NCBI GenBank assembly: GCA_014529385.2
Contig: CM043944.1
Location: 63,452,248 to 63,516,247, forward strand
Length of the DNA stretch: 64,000 bases
Direction of reading: 5' to 3'
Source: Adiantum capillus-veneris
Taxonomy: Eukaryota; Streptophyta; Polypodiopsida; Polypodiales; Pteridaceae
Shown: piece after piece, positions 33,241-44,355 of the stretch
Layout of the letters: each line of letters starts with the position of its first letter
Numbering within the stretch: the first letter of the stretch is position 1
Translations under genes and position numbers: made by a program
The notes under the pieces: model-generated
What the model was told of the DNA's origin: nothing
The model's input: the letters and a program-made list of their open reading frames with translations, nothing else
Database searches by the model: none

Positions 33241-34300
33241 AGTCATTTTGGCATACCTCTAGCCTGCTCATTTTCAGCCATTTCCTCATCAAGTACATCA
33301 TGTACATCTGCATCAGTAATAGGCTGATCTGCAACATTTTCAGAAACCCCCATAGGCTGTACATTTGCCTCATTGGAACTTACATTCGTATTTCCACCAC
33401 TGAAAAGAGGCAACAAAGTGTCATAAATGTCCTGTGAGCTTACATTACTGTCTCTAGTACATGATAGCAAGGGCTGAACAGATCTTCCACAAACACTACA
33501 TCCCGTGAAACCAGATTACGCTTTGTTTTCGGATGATATAACCTATAACCTTTGCTTTCAGCACTATAACCAACAAAAACACATTTGATAGCCTTATCAT
33601 CCAATTTTCTGCATTGTGTTCGTGGCACCAAAGCATATGCCAAACAACTAAAAACATGCATGTGCTCAATAGAAAGCTTTCTATCATGCCATACTTCATA
33701 TGGAGTAATAGACTGTAAAGCTTTCGTAGGACACCTGTTAAGTACATAAGTGGCACACATGATGGCCTCAAGCCACAACAAATGCAACAAAGCTTGAATT
33801 TTTTGACCATACATCGTGCCATTTCCGTAAGTGACGTGTTTCTCCTCTCAGCAACACCATTTTTCCGAGGTGTATAAGGCACTGTAAATTGGTGTTTTAT
33901 CCCACAACTAGCCAGAAATGCATTGAATTCATGAGACATATACTCCCCCCCTTGATCAGAATGGAGGGTGCCCATAGTACATTTCGAGACATTTTCAGCC
34001 ATAGCCAGAAATTGTTTGAAGCACATAAAAACTTTGGACTTCACTTTGAGCAAAAATACCCATGCATGCATGGAGTAATCATCAATGAAAGTCACGTAGT
34101 ACAGGTTATTGCCCAAGGACGGAGTTTGCATGGGCCCACAAACATCACTATGCACAAGCTGCAAACTGCATGTGGCCCGAACTAAACCATCCTTTGGAAA
34201 CTTCGAACGCTCCATCTTACCCAAAATACAGCCTTCACAAACATGTTTGACAAGTGTTTTAAGAGGCGGCAAAGAAGAAACCATATCAGATTTCTACAAA
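33241..34300 (-). pseudogene. Copia integrase
   Basis: Two overlapping frames cover the core and C-terminus (33496-34284, 33440-33814). They show CEGCILGKMERSKFP (end of the zinc domain), LVHSDVCGPMQT (first Asp), GTLHSDQGGEYMSHEF (second Asp) and PRKNGVAERRNTSLTEMA (Glu). All three DDE residues are present. Downstream come the Copia C-terminal motifs HVFSCLAYALVP, KAIKCVFVGYSAESKGYRLY and SRDVVFVED. A frameshift separates core from C-terminus near 33800. Confidence 0.9.
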
Positions 34301-34878
34301 CGTAGCAAACTGGCAAAATTCAGATGACCAAAACGTGCATGCCAAAGTTTTGCATCTGAAATAGCCCTTGAATTTGTAACAACATTTGCAAAATTTTGTC
34401 CACACTTGTCATACAAAGTAAGCTTATACAGCCCATGGCACAAAAGGCCATATGCAACAATTACATCACCAAAACTGAGATCATGAACTATACATCTGTC
34501 ATCCAAAAATTTGACTACAAGTCCAAGTCTAGCAAGTGCGGATACAGACAAGAGATTCTTCTTGATCCCAGGTACATAAAGTGCATCAACAAGTGTGAAG
34601 GAACTGCTATTTGCAGCAGTAAGCACAATCTTTCCAACTCCCTGAACCCAATAAGAGGCATTGTTGGCACAAGTGACTGAATTCCCATGAGGGACAGACT
34701 CGAGAGAGGTAAATAATTCACGATGTGAGGTAATGTGCTTTGTAGCACCACTATCGAAATACCACACATGTGAATCTGCAACAACTGACAAGCATGCATC
34801 ATGGACAGTAGGATTGTAAGTGTACTCTACGCTAAAAGCCCATTCTGCATCAACATCCGTAGCACATTCTCCTTTCAT
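34294..34878 (-). pseudogene. Copia protease and GAG-pre-integrase domain
   Basis: 194 open residues. WYFDSGATKHIT is the Copia protease active site (DSGA). LYVPGIKKNLLSVSALARLG follows, and near the end KLWHARFGHLNFASLL is the HX.H part of the GAG-pre-integrase zinc domain, whose cysteine half lies at the start of the next frame. Confidence 0.9.
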
Positions 34879-34899
34879 AGAAGACTCAACAATGGCTGC

Positions 34900-35829
34900 A
34901 TTTGTAGTGGAACCAGCATTTGCAGTGGAACCACCCTCGTTCTTCTTACCCTCTTAGGCCTTCAACTTAGGACATGACTTGATCAAGTGATCATTAGCTT
35001 TACAATAATGGCAACGAATCTTCTTTTTGCGCTTATCACCAGAATTTCCTGAGGAATTTCTGTCAGTAAGAGCATTAGGAGCATTATTTTTGCCACTCGA
35101 TGCAGAACCATAAGAAGTGGTTGCATTGCTGTTATCACCATTTCTTTGAGAAGCAAAAAAAGCCTATTCAACTGCACGTTGCCTAGTCCTATTTTTTCTT
35201 GAAAGTGGCTCTTGCAACAACAATGTACATAATGCATCAAAATTGACAACTTCTAGATTTATTTGGGTCATAACTCTCCAAGTACTAGCAAAAGTCTGGT
35301 AAGAATCTGGTAACTCCACAAGAACAGTCTGCACAAAGGAACTGTCTGAAATGACTTCACCTGTAGAAATAAGTTGCTCATTGATATCCTTGACACTAGC
35401 AAGGAAAGTGTCCATATCATCTTCCTCATGCATAAGCTTCAACTCCAAATCTTTACGCAGCAAAGCAATTTTAGCCTCATTGCGACTTGCAGATTTTTGC
35501 TAAACGGATATGAGGAACAATAGTGTGCTTCACAGTAGACAACGCAATCAATGCATGAGTCTGCGCATCCTTTACATCCCAAAGAGCTTGTTCTACCATA
35601 GGCAAAACAACTCTAATAGCAGCAATCCTTGCAGGAAGACCTGCAACATCCTCAACATCGCCTGCATCCTCCAAACCAAGATGTACATCAATGCCCTGCA
35701 CAATATTCTAGACACCCTTTGACACAAGAACGTGTTGCATCATATAAGCCCACATAGGATAATTGTCCCCATCCAACCTGTACTCCGCAGCAAACATCTG
35801 AGTACATCTGTGATATTGTTGTCAGCCAT
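34900..35829 (-). pseudogene. Copia gag
   Basis: The initiating ATG (MADNN...) is at 35829. A frameshift within the first 25 codons and a stop at VSKGV-stop break it. It continues as VQGIDVHLGLEDAG, VEQALWDVKDAQTHALIALS (Copia gag UBN2-type region) and EEDDMDTFLASVKDINEQL. The open part 35164-35463 covers the C-terminal capsid. The CX2CX4HX4C knuckle CHYCKANDHLIKSC at about 35000 is intact here, whereas the plus-strand copy has lost its first Cys. Confidence 0.85.
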
Positions 35830-36094
35830 GGTAAATGCTGTACGTGATGTGAAAACTGCCCGAAAATAGGAGAAACGGAGTGGGAACAACACATGCTATA
35901 TAGCACAAACCGTAGAAGACTATAAGGCACGTGTTATGCAGAAAACCGCACTGATAAAAATTCTGCACAAAATGATAAAATTACTTTGTGCAGACCTGCC
36001 TGTAGTGGAAACGGAAGTCGAAATGAGCCTGAATCAAAAATCTGAGCAGACCGAGATCTACGGGCTATTGGTCGACCTGCGAACGCTCACCAAA

Positions 36095-36303
36095 CCTCAC
36101 TAAAATCGGAGAAAGTGAAGACGAAGGAAGCTCAAGGCACACAATAGAGAGTGTGTTACTTAGTGTGCAATGGAAAGATAGATAGCCCTAGAATGATGGG
36201 CGTATATACAATGCTCGGGAGAAAAAACCTCCTTAAGAGGGAAAAAATGCCCCGACGGTCCTAGTGTGTTCACACACATCACTGCCACATGTATATGGTA
36301 ACC
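36095..36303 (-). repeat. Copia 5' LTR, incomplete
   Basis: It matches the 3' LTR from its start through GAGCTTCCTTC(A/G)TCTTC, then diverges, so the last ~30 bases (ending TTTCAACA) are replaced. No tRNA primer site can be seen after it. The terminal A of the LTR start is changed at 36303, next to the CCAAT duplication. Confidence 0.8.
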
Positions 36304-36308
36304 CCAAT

Positions 36309-36640
36309 CACTAGACAAAACATATATATTATGGTAAGCACAAAAACACAATTCCAAAGAGCAATTTGTAGCATGTTTGGCCGGTAAAGATTGAACACCA
36401 TTAACTCATCTCTATTAACCCTTTTACATTACACATGATATGATACCACCATATCCTTGATGTTTTCATCTTTGTTTTGTTTTCATGTTCTCTTTTGTGT
36501 TCTTTCTTTGTGTGTGTGAGTGCAAGAGAGAAAGAGTGGGCCTTCTTTGTTTGTACTTCCTTCCAAACCCTAGACTTCATGGCATCTATGGTTTAACTCC
36601 TTCGTATAGTTTCTGGAGTTCTCTAAAAAACTCTCACAGC
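36309..36640 (+). other. Probable LTR end preceding G1 copy B
   Basis: T-rich sequence ending CTCTCACAGCC at about 36640, followed by a leader (CCCGGTGCTTTCC ... GGTGAACTCGATGCG) that shares short blocks with the leaders at 11027 and 7350. It probably belongs with 29706-30980. Confidence 0.4.
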
Positions 36641-36789
36641 CAAAATCCCGGTGCTTTCCTGGCAAGACCGCAAATTTCTTGACATATTTTTGGTGAACTC
36701 GATGCGAATCTACTAGGGTGCAATTTTTTGGGTAACCATGGGTGATCATGTTGAGCAACAGGGTCTGCATTTTGACCTAGCAACAATGT

Positions 36790-38490
36790 AAATGTTTCAA
36801 GCATTTTCAATGTTCATGCAACAACAACATGCCAATGAAAGAAGGGACATTTCAGCAACCAAATCCATACAAGCGGTCGTCACAACAGAATGGATCAGTT
36901 CAATGGAAAAGATGTAACCAAGTACTTACATGAGTATGTGAAGGAGATGGAGCTCCATCGTGTGTCAGAAGGTGAGAAGATTCAAAGCTTTGAGCTAGTT
37001 GTTGCTCTAGAAATTAGAGAACATGCTAGGGGAATTAAATATGGGCATGGGAGAAACTGGGAAGAGCTCCAAGTAGCTTTAAAGGAGAAATATTTCATGG
37101 AGGACTCTGAGAGAGTGACCAAAAGGACATTCTTAGAATGGGTAGTCAATCTAGTGCAAGGACTATCAATAAAAGAGCTACTTAGGGATTTTGATCGGCG
37201 CTATGCACAACTCACCAGGACAGAAAGGGCCACAGTAGATGCAGAGAAGACATATCTTTTCTTACAAGCTGCAAGTAAAGAGTTTCAAGAAAATTTGGAG
37301 AGTCTTCTTGAAGATAAAGATGCTGAGCAAGGACTAAAGATCGACTGAAATGAAGTTGAAGGTGATGTCTCACTCCTTGCCAAATGACAAAGAAGAAGGG
37401 ACAAGATGGCAGTAAACACTACAAGTCCTTTCACCTCAACTTCTGACAAAATGGTAGAGCCTACTTTTATAGATCCTAAGTTTGATGAGTCTATGCTACA
37501 TGAGCTTGTAAAGGGAATGCATGACTTGAAGGTGAAGCTTGCAAAGCTTGAAGAAAAAGACCAACCATCATGGCCACTTCCTAGGCAAAGACAATAGACC
37601 AAAGAAGGTTTTGTTAGTAGATGTATTTGGTGTGATAGTACAGACCATGTAAGAAGGGATTATGATAGTTTTAGTGATGCTTTGACAAAACATGTTGTCT
37701 TTTTTAAGGATGGTAAAATCCACTTAAGAGATATAGGTCTACCCTTGAGAATTAACTTTGGGAAGGGGGGAATGCAAACCTTAGTTCAAGATATAGAAAC
37801 TAACCATGCCACCTCTTCAGTTGAGGCATCTACTTATGGAGAAAAAATTGAGCATCTTAGTGAGGAAGAGGTGAATGATCATCATGGTCGAATTTGGTCA
37901 AATTTCATGGAATTAGCTAAAAAAGAAAAGCTTACAAAAGAGATTCTACATGAAGCAAGTGATTGCATACGTTTAGAAACAGGGTGCAGTGATCCAATGG
38001 ATTCAATGTCTATCCATGCCTACATTACAAACTGCCGAAGCCATGAAGCCATTGTAGAAAAGACAAGATTAGGTGTGAAAATGGTGATGAAGGGCCTTCA
38101 AAAAGAGATACAATAAGTGGAGGGAGGAATGATGCAGCACCTTTGCGAGCACCACCAACACAAGAGGCACCTTCACTAGAAGTGACCACGGAGGAATCTA
38201 CAGTGGGAAGGAAAAAGGACCCAACAAAAGGTAATCCAAAAGGACGAGCTTACAAACTTGAAGAGAGTTCTAGAGGAGAGGATTTTGAATAGCAAGGTTG
38301 AGTTTACTTTGGGTGAGGTTCTTGGCATAGACAAGCGTGAATTCCATGAAGAAATTATTGACATCATCAACAGAAAGAAGCAAACACTTGAAGAGTCTAT
38401 TCGCCCACAAGTTGAAGGCGATACTGTGAAGACACTAAGAGTACAAGTGCATGCTAAAGAAGGTGAAAAAGCTATGGTGGGATGCTACTA
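36790..38490 (+). pseudogene. G1 gag and zinc-knuckle region, copy B
   Basis: 36890-37348 (152 open residues) is the retrotransposon gag capsid (MDQFNGKDVTKYLHEYVKEM, LQVALKEKYFMED, LLRDFDRRYAQLTRTER). At about 37618 the knuckle reads CIWCDSTDHVRRDY, with the last Cys changed to Tyr. 37682-38116 continues with VFFKDGKIHLRD and a C-terminal helix. 38258-38491 holds ERILNSKVEFTLGEVLG. Stops lie between all parts. The knuckle and the following ~150 residues correspond to 2022-2999 of copy A. Confidence 0.85.
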
Positions 38491-38589
38491 GTCTTCTTGG
38501 AATGTAAGGCAAGTGAAATTTGCTGATGATGGGGAAGAATCTCAAAGTATTCCTAGGAGCCACTAATCTAGAATTCATTAGGCAGGGGC

Positions 38590-39091
38590 TACCACATTGA
38601 CATTGATCAAGGTAGGTGATCTTGAAGAACCATTGTTTCCTTAATTGACCATGGTTCTCAAACAAATATAATGTCAAAAAGTCTTCACAACAAATGTAAA
38701 TGGCCAATGGACAGAGAACATGGTTGGTTGATCAGAGTGGAAAGCAATTCATCAGGTGAATTGTATGCAGCAAGCATGTCCAAGTGTAAAGGTAACAATA
38801 GGTGATGTAAAGGTTGAGCAAAACTTCTTTATACAAGACACGTCTTCATATCATCTTATCGTTGGACAACCCTACATTGTGGGAGTTTGAATGGAAACAA
38901 AGGTAATGGATGATGGTTCAGCTTATGCCAGGATACGAAGCAAAGATGGTAAACATGCTATTCAATTTCTCACAGTTTGTGTAAACCATGAAAGAAATCA
39001 TGACAACTGTAGAGATCATCCTCTTCCAAAGGTGAGCAAAGAGTTTCATGATCATAGGGAAATGATGGGTTTTGTCCAAGTACCATTGTAA
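38590..39091 (+). pseudogene. G1 aspartic protease region, copy B
   Basis: KVGDLEEP and LIDHGSQTNIM give the active-site loop with its Asp kept. VTIGDVKVEQ, FIQDTSSYHLIVGQPYIV and METKVMDDGSAYARIRSKDG follow. The frame changes at least twice and a stop precedes METKV. Confidence 0.8.
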
Positions 39092-39379
39092 AGCGGGACT
39101 GTAGTGGTACAAAAACAAATAGGGTCTGGTCTTATCAAAAAATAGGTGAAACTTTCTCAACCGTCTCCTTGGTAAAAAGGAATGGATCAATATGTTTTAC
39201 AAAACTTAAATATTTGAAGAGATGTGAAATGCAATATATACATAATTTACAAAATGTTTTGGGTTTTTATGTGAGCAAGTTTCTTTTGTAGATACTATGG
39301 GTATGCTCTATGGAAATGTATCAAGTCATAGAAGCCTTTAAAGAGAACCAATGTTTTAAGCAAACAGTTGGCCCAAAAG

Positions 39380-41036
39380 TCCATGTTGAAACTAAATACA
39401 AGAGTGTAACAAAGAAGGTGAAACCAATAGCTTCACCCTTACCACCCTAAAATAGGGAAAAGATTGAGTAGGCTTCTTTGCAACCAAGTTTGAGGAATCC
39501 TAAAAAGATTTTGCGCACCTTCACAAAGGAGTCTTTTCAAGAGTTACAGATTGGTTGCAAGGAGTTTCTAGCATAGGAGGAGACAACGTGCTTTAAAGAA
39601 ATGCTCTCAAAGCATGGTAAGGTTTTTCTATTTGAGCCACATGAGATAGGATGTGTTGATCCTTCTATTGTAGCTCCTATGGTAATTTTTACAATACCTC
39701 ATGTGCCTTGGAATCTGCGGCCTATTCCGGTTCCAAAGGCTCATTTGCCCAAGTTAGTAGAGCTATTAAATGAAAATATCAAAATGGGGATTTTGAAGCC
39801 TTCTTGTGCTCCATACTCAAACAGGTGGTTCACAGTTTCGAAGAAGAATGTTGCTCTACGCTTCATTTAAGATATGCAGCCACTGAACAAGGTGACAATT
39901 AGAAATGTAGGTACATGACTGATCGTAGATGATTTTGCAGAGTCGTTTGCAGGGAGGGCAATCTACTCAATGGGGGTTCTCTACTCAAGGTATGAGCAAT
40001 TTTAGCTTGCGATTGAAAGCATAGACCTGACAACAATGAGGACACTTTTGGGTTTGGTAAGGATGTGTACCTTGCCACCACAGGCAACAACCAACTCGGT
40101 TGCACATATGATGAATGGGATGAATAAGGGCTTACGTGACTTTATTCCTCAAACCACAATGCCTTTCTTTGATGATTTTCCTATCAAAGGATGTGAAGAA
40201 AGTGAGAAAGATGAAGCTTTGGATCTCAAGGGATGTCATAGGTTTGTGATAAATCACATACATGATTGTGATAAAATTTTGTCTAGTTTGGAAGAAGTAA
40301 ATCTTTCTTTGTCAGGGAAAAAGTCTATGTTTGGTGTCAATGAAGTGCTCATTGTGGGGAACATGTGTGGGCCATATGGTAGGAAACCTTTTCCAACAAA
40401 GCTAGATGCCATCCAAAGAATGAAAGAAACATGCACTAGCATCACTGAGGTTAGAAGGTTTCTGGGATCATGTGTCCTTTATGCTATTTGGATTCCACAT
40501 TATGCACATGTAGTTGATCCTCTTTATCAATTTCTTAGAAAGAATCAAAAGTTTAAATGGACAGAAGCACATGTAAAATATATGAAAAAGCTAAAGGAGT
40601 TTCTCCAGTCAGCACCATCTTTGAGAAAGTTAGACTATAAGTGTCAAAGGCCAGTAATTGTGATAGTAGACACCAGTCCTACAAGGATTGGAAGGGCAAT
40701 AGGGCAAGATAAGTAAGAAGGACACAGGTATGTGGTGAGATTTGGAGCAAAGGTACTGAGTGCTTGCTGAAGAAACTATCCACAGATAAAGAGAGAGTTA
40801 TGGGTATGGTTACAGCCTTGAAAAATGGGAAAGAGTACCTAATTGGTGCATGTGTGGTTGTAGAAACAGATTGTCTACCACTTCTTGGGATGATTACAAG
40901 CTGCTCATCGCCAGACATTTCTATGTTGTGGTGGATTGCCTACATTAAGTCACTAGATCTTGAGTTTAAGCACATTGCAGGTAAAGATAGTACATTGGAA
41001 ATTATGCTATCAAGGTCAAGGTATGAAGATGAGTAA
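39380..41036 (+). pseudogene. G1 reverse transcriptase and RNase H, copy B
   Basis: Pre-RT and fingers at 39601-39870 (EIGCVDPSIVAPMVIF, RPIPVPKAHLPKL, SKKNVALRFI). Palm at about 39900-40040 with stops (DDFAESFAGRAIYSMG). 40036-40716 has the catalytic TTMPFFDDFPIKG with both Asp, then EVRRFLGSCVLYAIWIPHYA and the start of RNase H (RPVIVIVDTSPTRIG). 40764-41036 holds the rest (DKERVMGMVTALK, VVETDCLPLLGM, LEFKHIAGKDS). RT active-site residues survive but at least four stops break the chain. Confidence 0.9.
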
Positions 41037-41219
41037 CACATGATTGATGAGGGAGATGATGTAGGCACAAAGTTCTATTCTATCTCTCATGTGAAAGGTA
41101 ACAATGTCTGCATGAGTAATCCACTTGAATTGTTCTTGAAAGATCTTTATGAAGGTGATTGGCTTCTTATTGGAAGCTACTTGAGTACTTAGCAAAATAG
41201 GATGATTGGTCAAAAAAAT

Positions 41220-41712
41220 AATTCAAGAGGATATGCAAGAAAGTATATGGGTACTTTTTGAGGGATGGTTACTTGTGGAAGCATCCTAACCAAAAGGGTG
41301 CTACACCACAAAGGGTTATATGTAAAAAAGAGACTCAAGTAAAGCTCATGCAGGAGGTTCATGAGAGTCTATGGGTTGGACACAGGGGTGTGTGGGAAAC
41401 CTTCTCCAAGTTGAAAGAAAAATATTGGTGGAAGGGTATGTATAAAGATGTATCTCAATTTGTAGTCATGTGTAACTTGTCAAATGTATACAAATGTTCG
41501 ACATCGTGATGGATAGCACCCTACATATCCACTGGCCATGCACTATAAATGGGTTGTGGATCTAGTCACAATGCCTTTAGGACTCTAGAAAATGAGATAC
41601 TTAGTTCTTGCATGAGAGGACCTAACTAACCAGGTTGAAGGGAGAGCATTAAGAGATAAAACCACAGAATCTGTACGCAAATTTCATCTTCATGAGATTA
41701 TTTTACGTTATG
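41220..41712 (+). pseudogene. G1 integrase N-terminal half, copy B
   Basis: 41258-41509 carries the zinc domain (VHESLWVGHRGVWETFSKLK, FVVMCNLSNVYKC); one Cys of the HHCC set (normally CXXC) is replaced. Bases 41510-41712 read, with stops, MHYKWVVDLVTMPLG and EDLTNQVEGRALRDKTTESV, which belong to the core between the first and second catalytic residues. The rest is missing: LINE ORF1 sequence starts here. Confidence 0.85.
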
Positions 41713-41729
41713 GTTGATAAGATATTATT

Positions 41730-42180
41730 CTCGGGGTCTGGCTTGTTTGAAGTCATGTTCTTCAAAGCTAAGTAAAAATGAGCTCTTCTCTACTATGATT
41801 TTGTGTGGGCAAGTCATCCATATCATTCCATGGCAATCGATAAAGTTTATTAAGGATGAATTGCTAGCCAAATGCTCGATTGGGGTGGAGAACGTTCTTG
41901 TGGCCATGCATAGATGAACTAGCAGCTTCATTGGGCAAGGTTTTGTTCTCCGCAACTATCCCTAATACCAACAAATCAAGTGTATTATGGAAAACTGATC
42001 ATAAGTTTCCTAAAACTTTGGAAATTGATCTGAATATAGTTGAGAAGCTGGTCATATATCTTAAATGGGGAGAACTTGCTAGAGCCTGCTTAAATTGTGG
42101 GAATTAAGACCACTTTCCCAAGAATTGTCCCCTAGTGAGCAAGGCAAGGTACCTTATCCCACACACCCTGGCAAAACAAT
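41730..42180 (+). pseudogene. LINE ORF1 (DUF4283 and zinc knuckle)
   Basis: In two frames: LFSTMILCGQVIHIIPWQS, then WPCIDELAASLGKVLFSATI, IDLNIVEKLVIYLKWGEL and the knuckle ACLNCGN-stop-DHFPKNCP, a CX2CX4HX4C finger with a stop at its fourth position. This is the nucleic-acid-binding ORF1 protein of plant LINEs. Confidence 0.75.
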
Positions 42181-42346
42181 CTTGACACCAAAGAACAAAT
42201 ATTTGGTAAGACTATAGGGAAGGAATAACCCTTAGGCCCTCATAATACTCCCTATGCTAACCCTCCTACCCCATCCTATGCACAGACTCTCGGGGAGAGA
42301 TCTCCCTCCAATCCAAGATCCGTGTTCAAACAGAATATAGGGGGAT

Positions 42347-42374
42347 GGGGGGGGGGGGGGGGGGGGGGGGGGGG
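42347..42374 (+). repeat. Poly-G run, 28 bases
   Basis: Twenty-eight consecutive G after GGGGGAT, inside the LINE ORF1 to endonuclease region. The exact length should be treated as uncertain, since homopolymers are read poorly by all sequencing methods. Confidence 0.85.
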
Positions 42375-42664
42375 AGTAATGTGGCTTCCTCTTCTAATGG
42401 CTCATGTAATCTAGATAAAGGAAAACCTTCAAATCCAAAGGGTTATTATCAGGCTTCTCACCACATAACTTTTATGAGGTGCTCATGGAGGATATGTCCT
42501 CACGAGAGACCTTGGCTACTATAGAAAACATTGTAGAGACCCATGACTCCAGTAAGAAAGCCCCGACCGCAATCTAATGCGGGACAGGGTGTGCAGCTAG
42601 ATGTCCACATGCATAATAATGATAGTAAGGATGGGGAGACCCAAATAGTACATAACATTCCTCA

Positions 42665-43370
42665 ATGAAAGTTGCCACTTTTAATGTGAAGGGGCTCAAT
42701 AACCCTACCCATTTGTACTTGTTTAATAAATGGATGTTGTATCCAAATTTGGATGTCTCTTTTGTTCAAGAGCATAAAATGCATAATAGAGCTGGTAAAC
42801 GCGTGCACTACAGAGGAATGCACTATTTTTATGCGGTAACCAGTCAGGGTACTCATGTGTATTGACATGCATAAAAGCCTCTCTTAAACGTCAATGGGTG
42901 ATGGATAACCCTAGTGGTATATGCTCAATATTTTTAATTGACATTGAATGGGGGCAAACAATTCTAGTCAACATTTATGCTGATAACAACCATACTTTGA
43001 GGAAAAATCTTCGAGAATGGAGTGACTCTATGCATCTAAAGCCAGGTCCTGTTGGAGAAGATTTCAACATGGTGTCTTTTTCTAGGTACACTACCTCACC
43101 TGCCACACTCATGTCTCACTCAAAAACCGCCAATTGAGATGCTTTAACATATGGTAGTTGGAATGATACATGGCTTTCTCAAGGGCATATACATAATGGT
43201 TACACATTTCACTCTCGATTTCATACTTCCTCATGGTCCAAACTTGATAGATTGTAATTCATTGAATCTGATTGGCTTCCAGATTTTGCTCCATTGAATG
43301 TTGAAATCCAAGTTTCTCTATCTGATCACTTTCCTCTAGTTTTGAGCCCGAAACAATGATGATATGCAGT
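42665..43370 (+). pseudogene. LINE endonuclease (exonuclease-endonuclease-phosphatase fold)
   Basis: 42665 starts MKVATFNVKGLNNPTHLYLF, the usual N-terminus of the LINE endonuclease; LDVSFVQEHKMH carries the catalytic Glu region. 42862-43137 has GQTILVNIYADNNH and GEDFNMVSF (GDFN motif, with D changed to E). Past a stop, VSLSDHFPLVL is the C-terminal SDH motif. The endonuclease nicks the target; frameshifts and stops inactivate it. Confidence 0.85.
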
Positions 43371-43379
43371 CTTTTCATA

Positions 43380-44325
43380 ATGTGGGGTTGAGTAGGCCCC
43401 TAGTGATTACCAATTCACTGTTACAAAATATTGGCTTTAAATAGGCAATGTCCCATGCATTAGAGGTTTCTTTGCTTCAATATGGTATGCAAGAACCAGT
43501 GCACACTTGGCTGAAAATTTGTGCAGAGATGAAACATTGAGTTGTATATACTAGGAAGAGGACATCCAAAGAAAACACAAGAGATGTTAAACACACTGTA
43601 GAAAATGTAAGATCAATTATGGCTCAAGGTGTACAACAACTGACTGATAGGGACATTGATGCTTAGGGATGCCATAAAAAAACCCAAACAATTTGAGGTG
43701 GAGATGTACATTGTTCATCCAAAACATTTTTCAGGAATCTGTAGACTAAGGATTCTAGGGAAAATCATCATTGAGGATGAAAGATCCATCTCTGAACTAG
43801 ATAACATTATGAAGGAATGTCAAACTTACTTTGAGGAAATTTTCAACAAACTAGCAGTCACTTGAAAGACAGTAGGCTCTTGAGCTTTTGATTTCTGTAG
43901 TGGATCCATGCATTGAAGAATACATGTAATGCTAAGAGACTGGAAGCACCATTTGAGGTGAAGGAAATTCAATGGGCCCTCAAGAAGCTTGGCAATTATA
44001 AAACAAAAGGATTGTGTGGTCTTACCAACAAATTTATATTGGAGTTCTAGGAACAATTGAACTCATTAATAATGGAAGTCATAAATCAAATATGCAAATC
44101 TCAATGCATGTATCCAATGTTGAAACAAGGGATAATAAAATTGTAGCCCAAGAAAACCTTTCCTATTGGTTTGTAAGACTGAAGACCCATAACAATGATG
44201 GGAATTCTATATAGAATGCTGGCGAAAGACATAGCTATAAGGATCTATCCATTTCTCAAAAAGCATCTGCATGAGGCTCAAACATGGTTCTAGAATATGG
44301 AATACCTTGACATACCTTTTGGTGG
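43380..44325 (+). pseudogene. LINE reverse transcriptase, N-terminal part
   Basis: After a linker with many stops, 43940-44325 reads PFEVKEIQWALKKLGNYKTK, LTNKFILEF, RPITMMGILYRMLAKDIAIR and IYPFLKKHLHEAQTWF. These are RT motifs 0 to 2 of plant LINEs (EVKxAL..., RPISL...YK...A.RL). The catalytic box is not present because the element is cut off. Confidence 0.8.
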
Positions 44326-44355
44326 AGGACACGGAGCCGGTTTGTTGTTGTGGTG

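Larger units (their letters stand above)
30986..36303 (-). mobile_element. Ty1/Copia element, nearly complete, minus strand
   Basis: Order on the minus strand: LTR, gag, protease, integrase, RT, RNase H, LTR, as in Ty1/Copia. CCAAT flanks it on both sides (30981-30985 and 36304-36308), a 5-bp target duplication. Several frameshifts and stops disable it, but catalytic motifs of protease, integrase and RT remain. A MITE lies in RT. The plus-strand copy at 60.75-64 kb is a close relative. Confidence 0.93.
36650..41712 (+). mobile_element. Ty3/Gypsy G1 copy B (gag-PR-RT-RH-INT)
   Basis: Colinear Gypsy domains on the plus strand, all damaged, running from the leader to the middle of the integrase core. 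There LINE sequence begins. It is the most complete copy of family G1 in the window and served as the reference for copy A. Confidence 0.9.
41713..44325 (+). mobile_element. LINE (non-LTR retrotransposon), 3'-truncated
   Basis: ORF1, AP-type endonuclease and the beginning of RT follow each other on the plus strand, the order of plant L1-type LINEs. LINEs usually lose their 5' end; this one has its 5' genes and lacks most of RT, because CACTA sequence begins at about 44330. Stops are frequent throughout. Confidence 0.85.
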
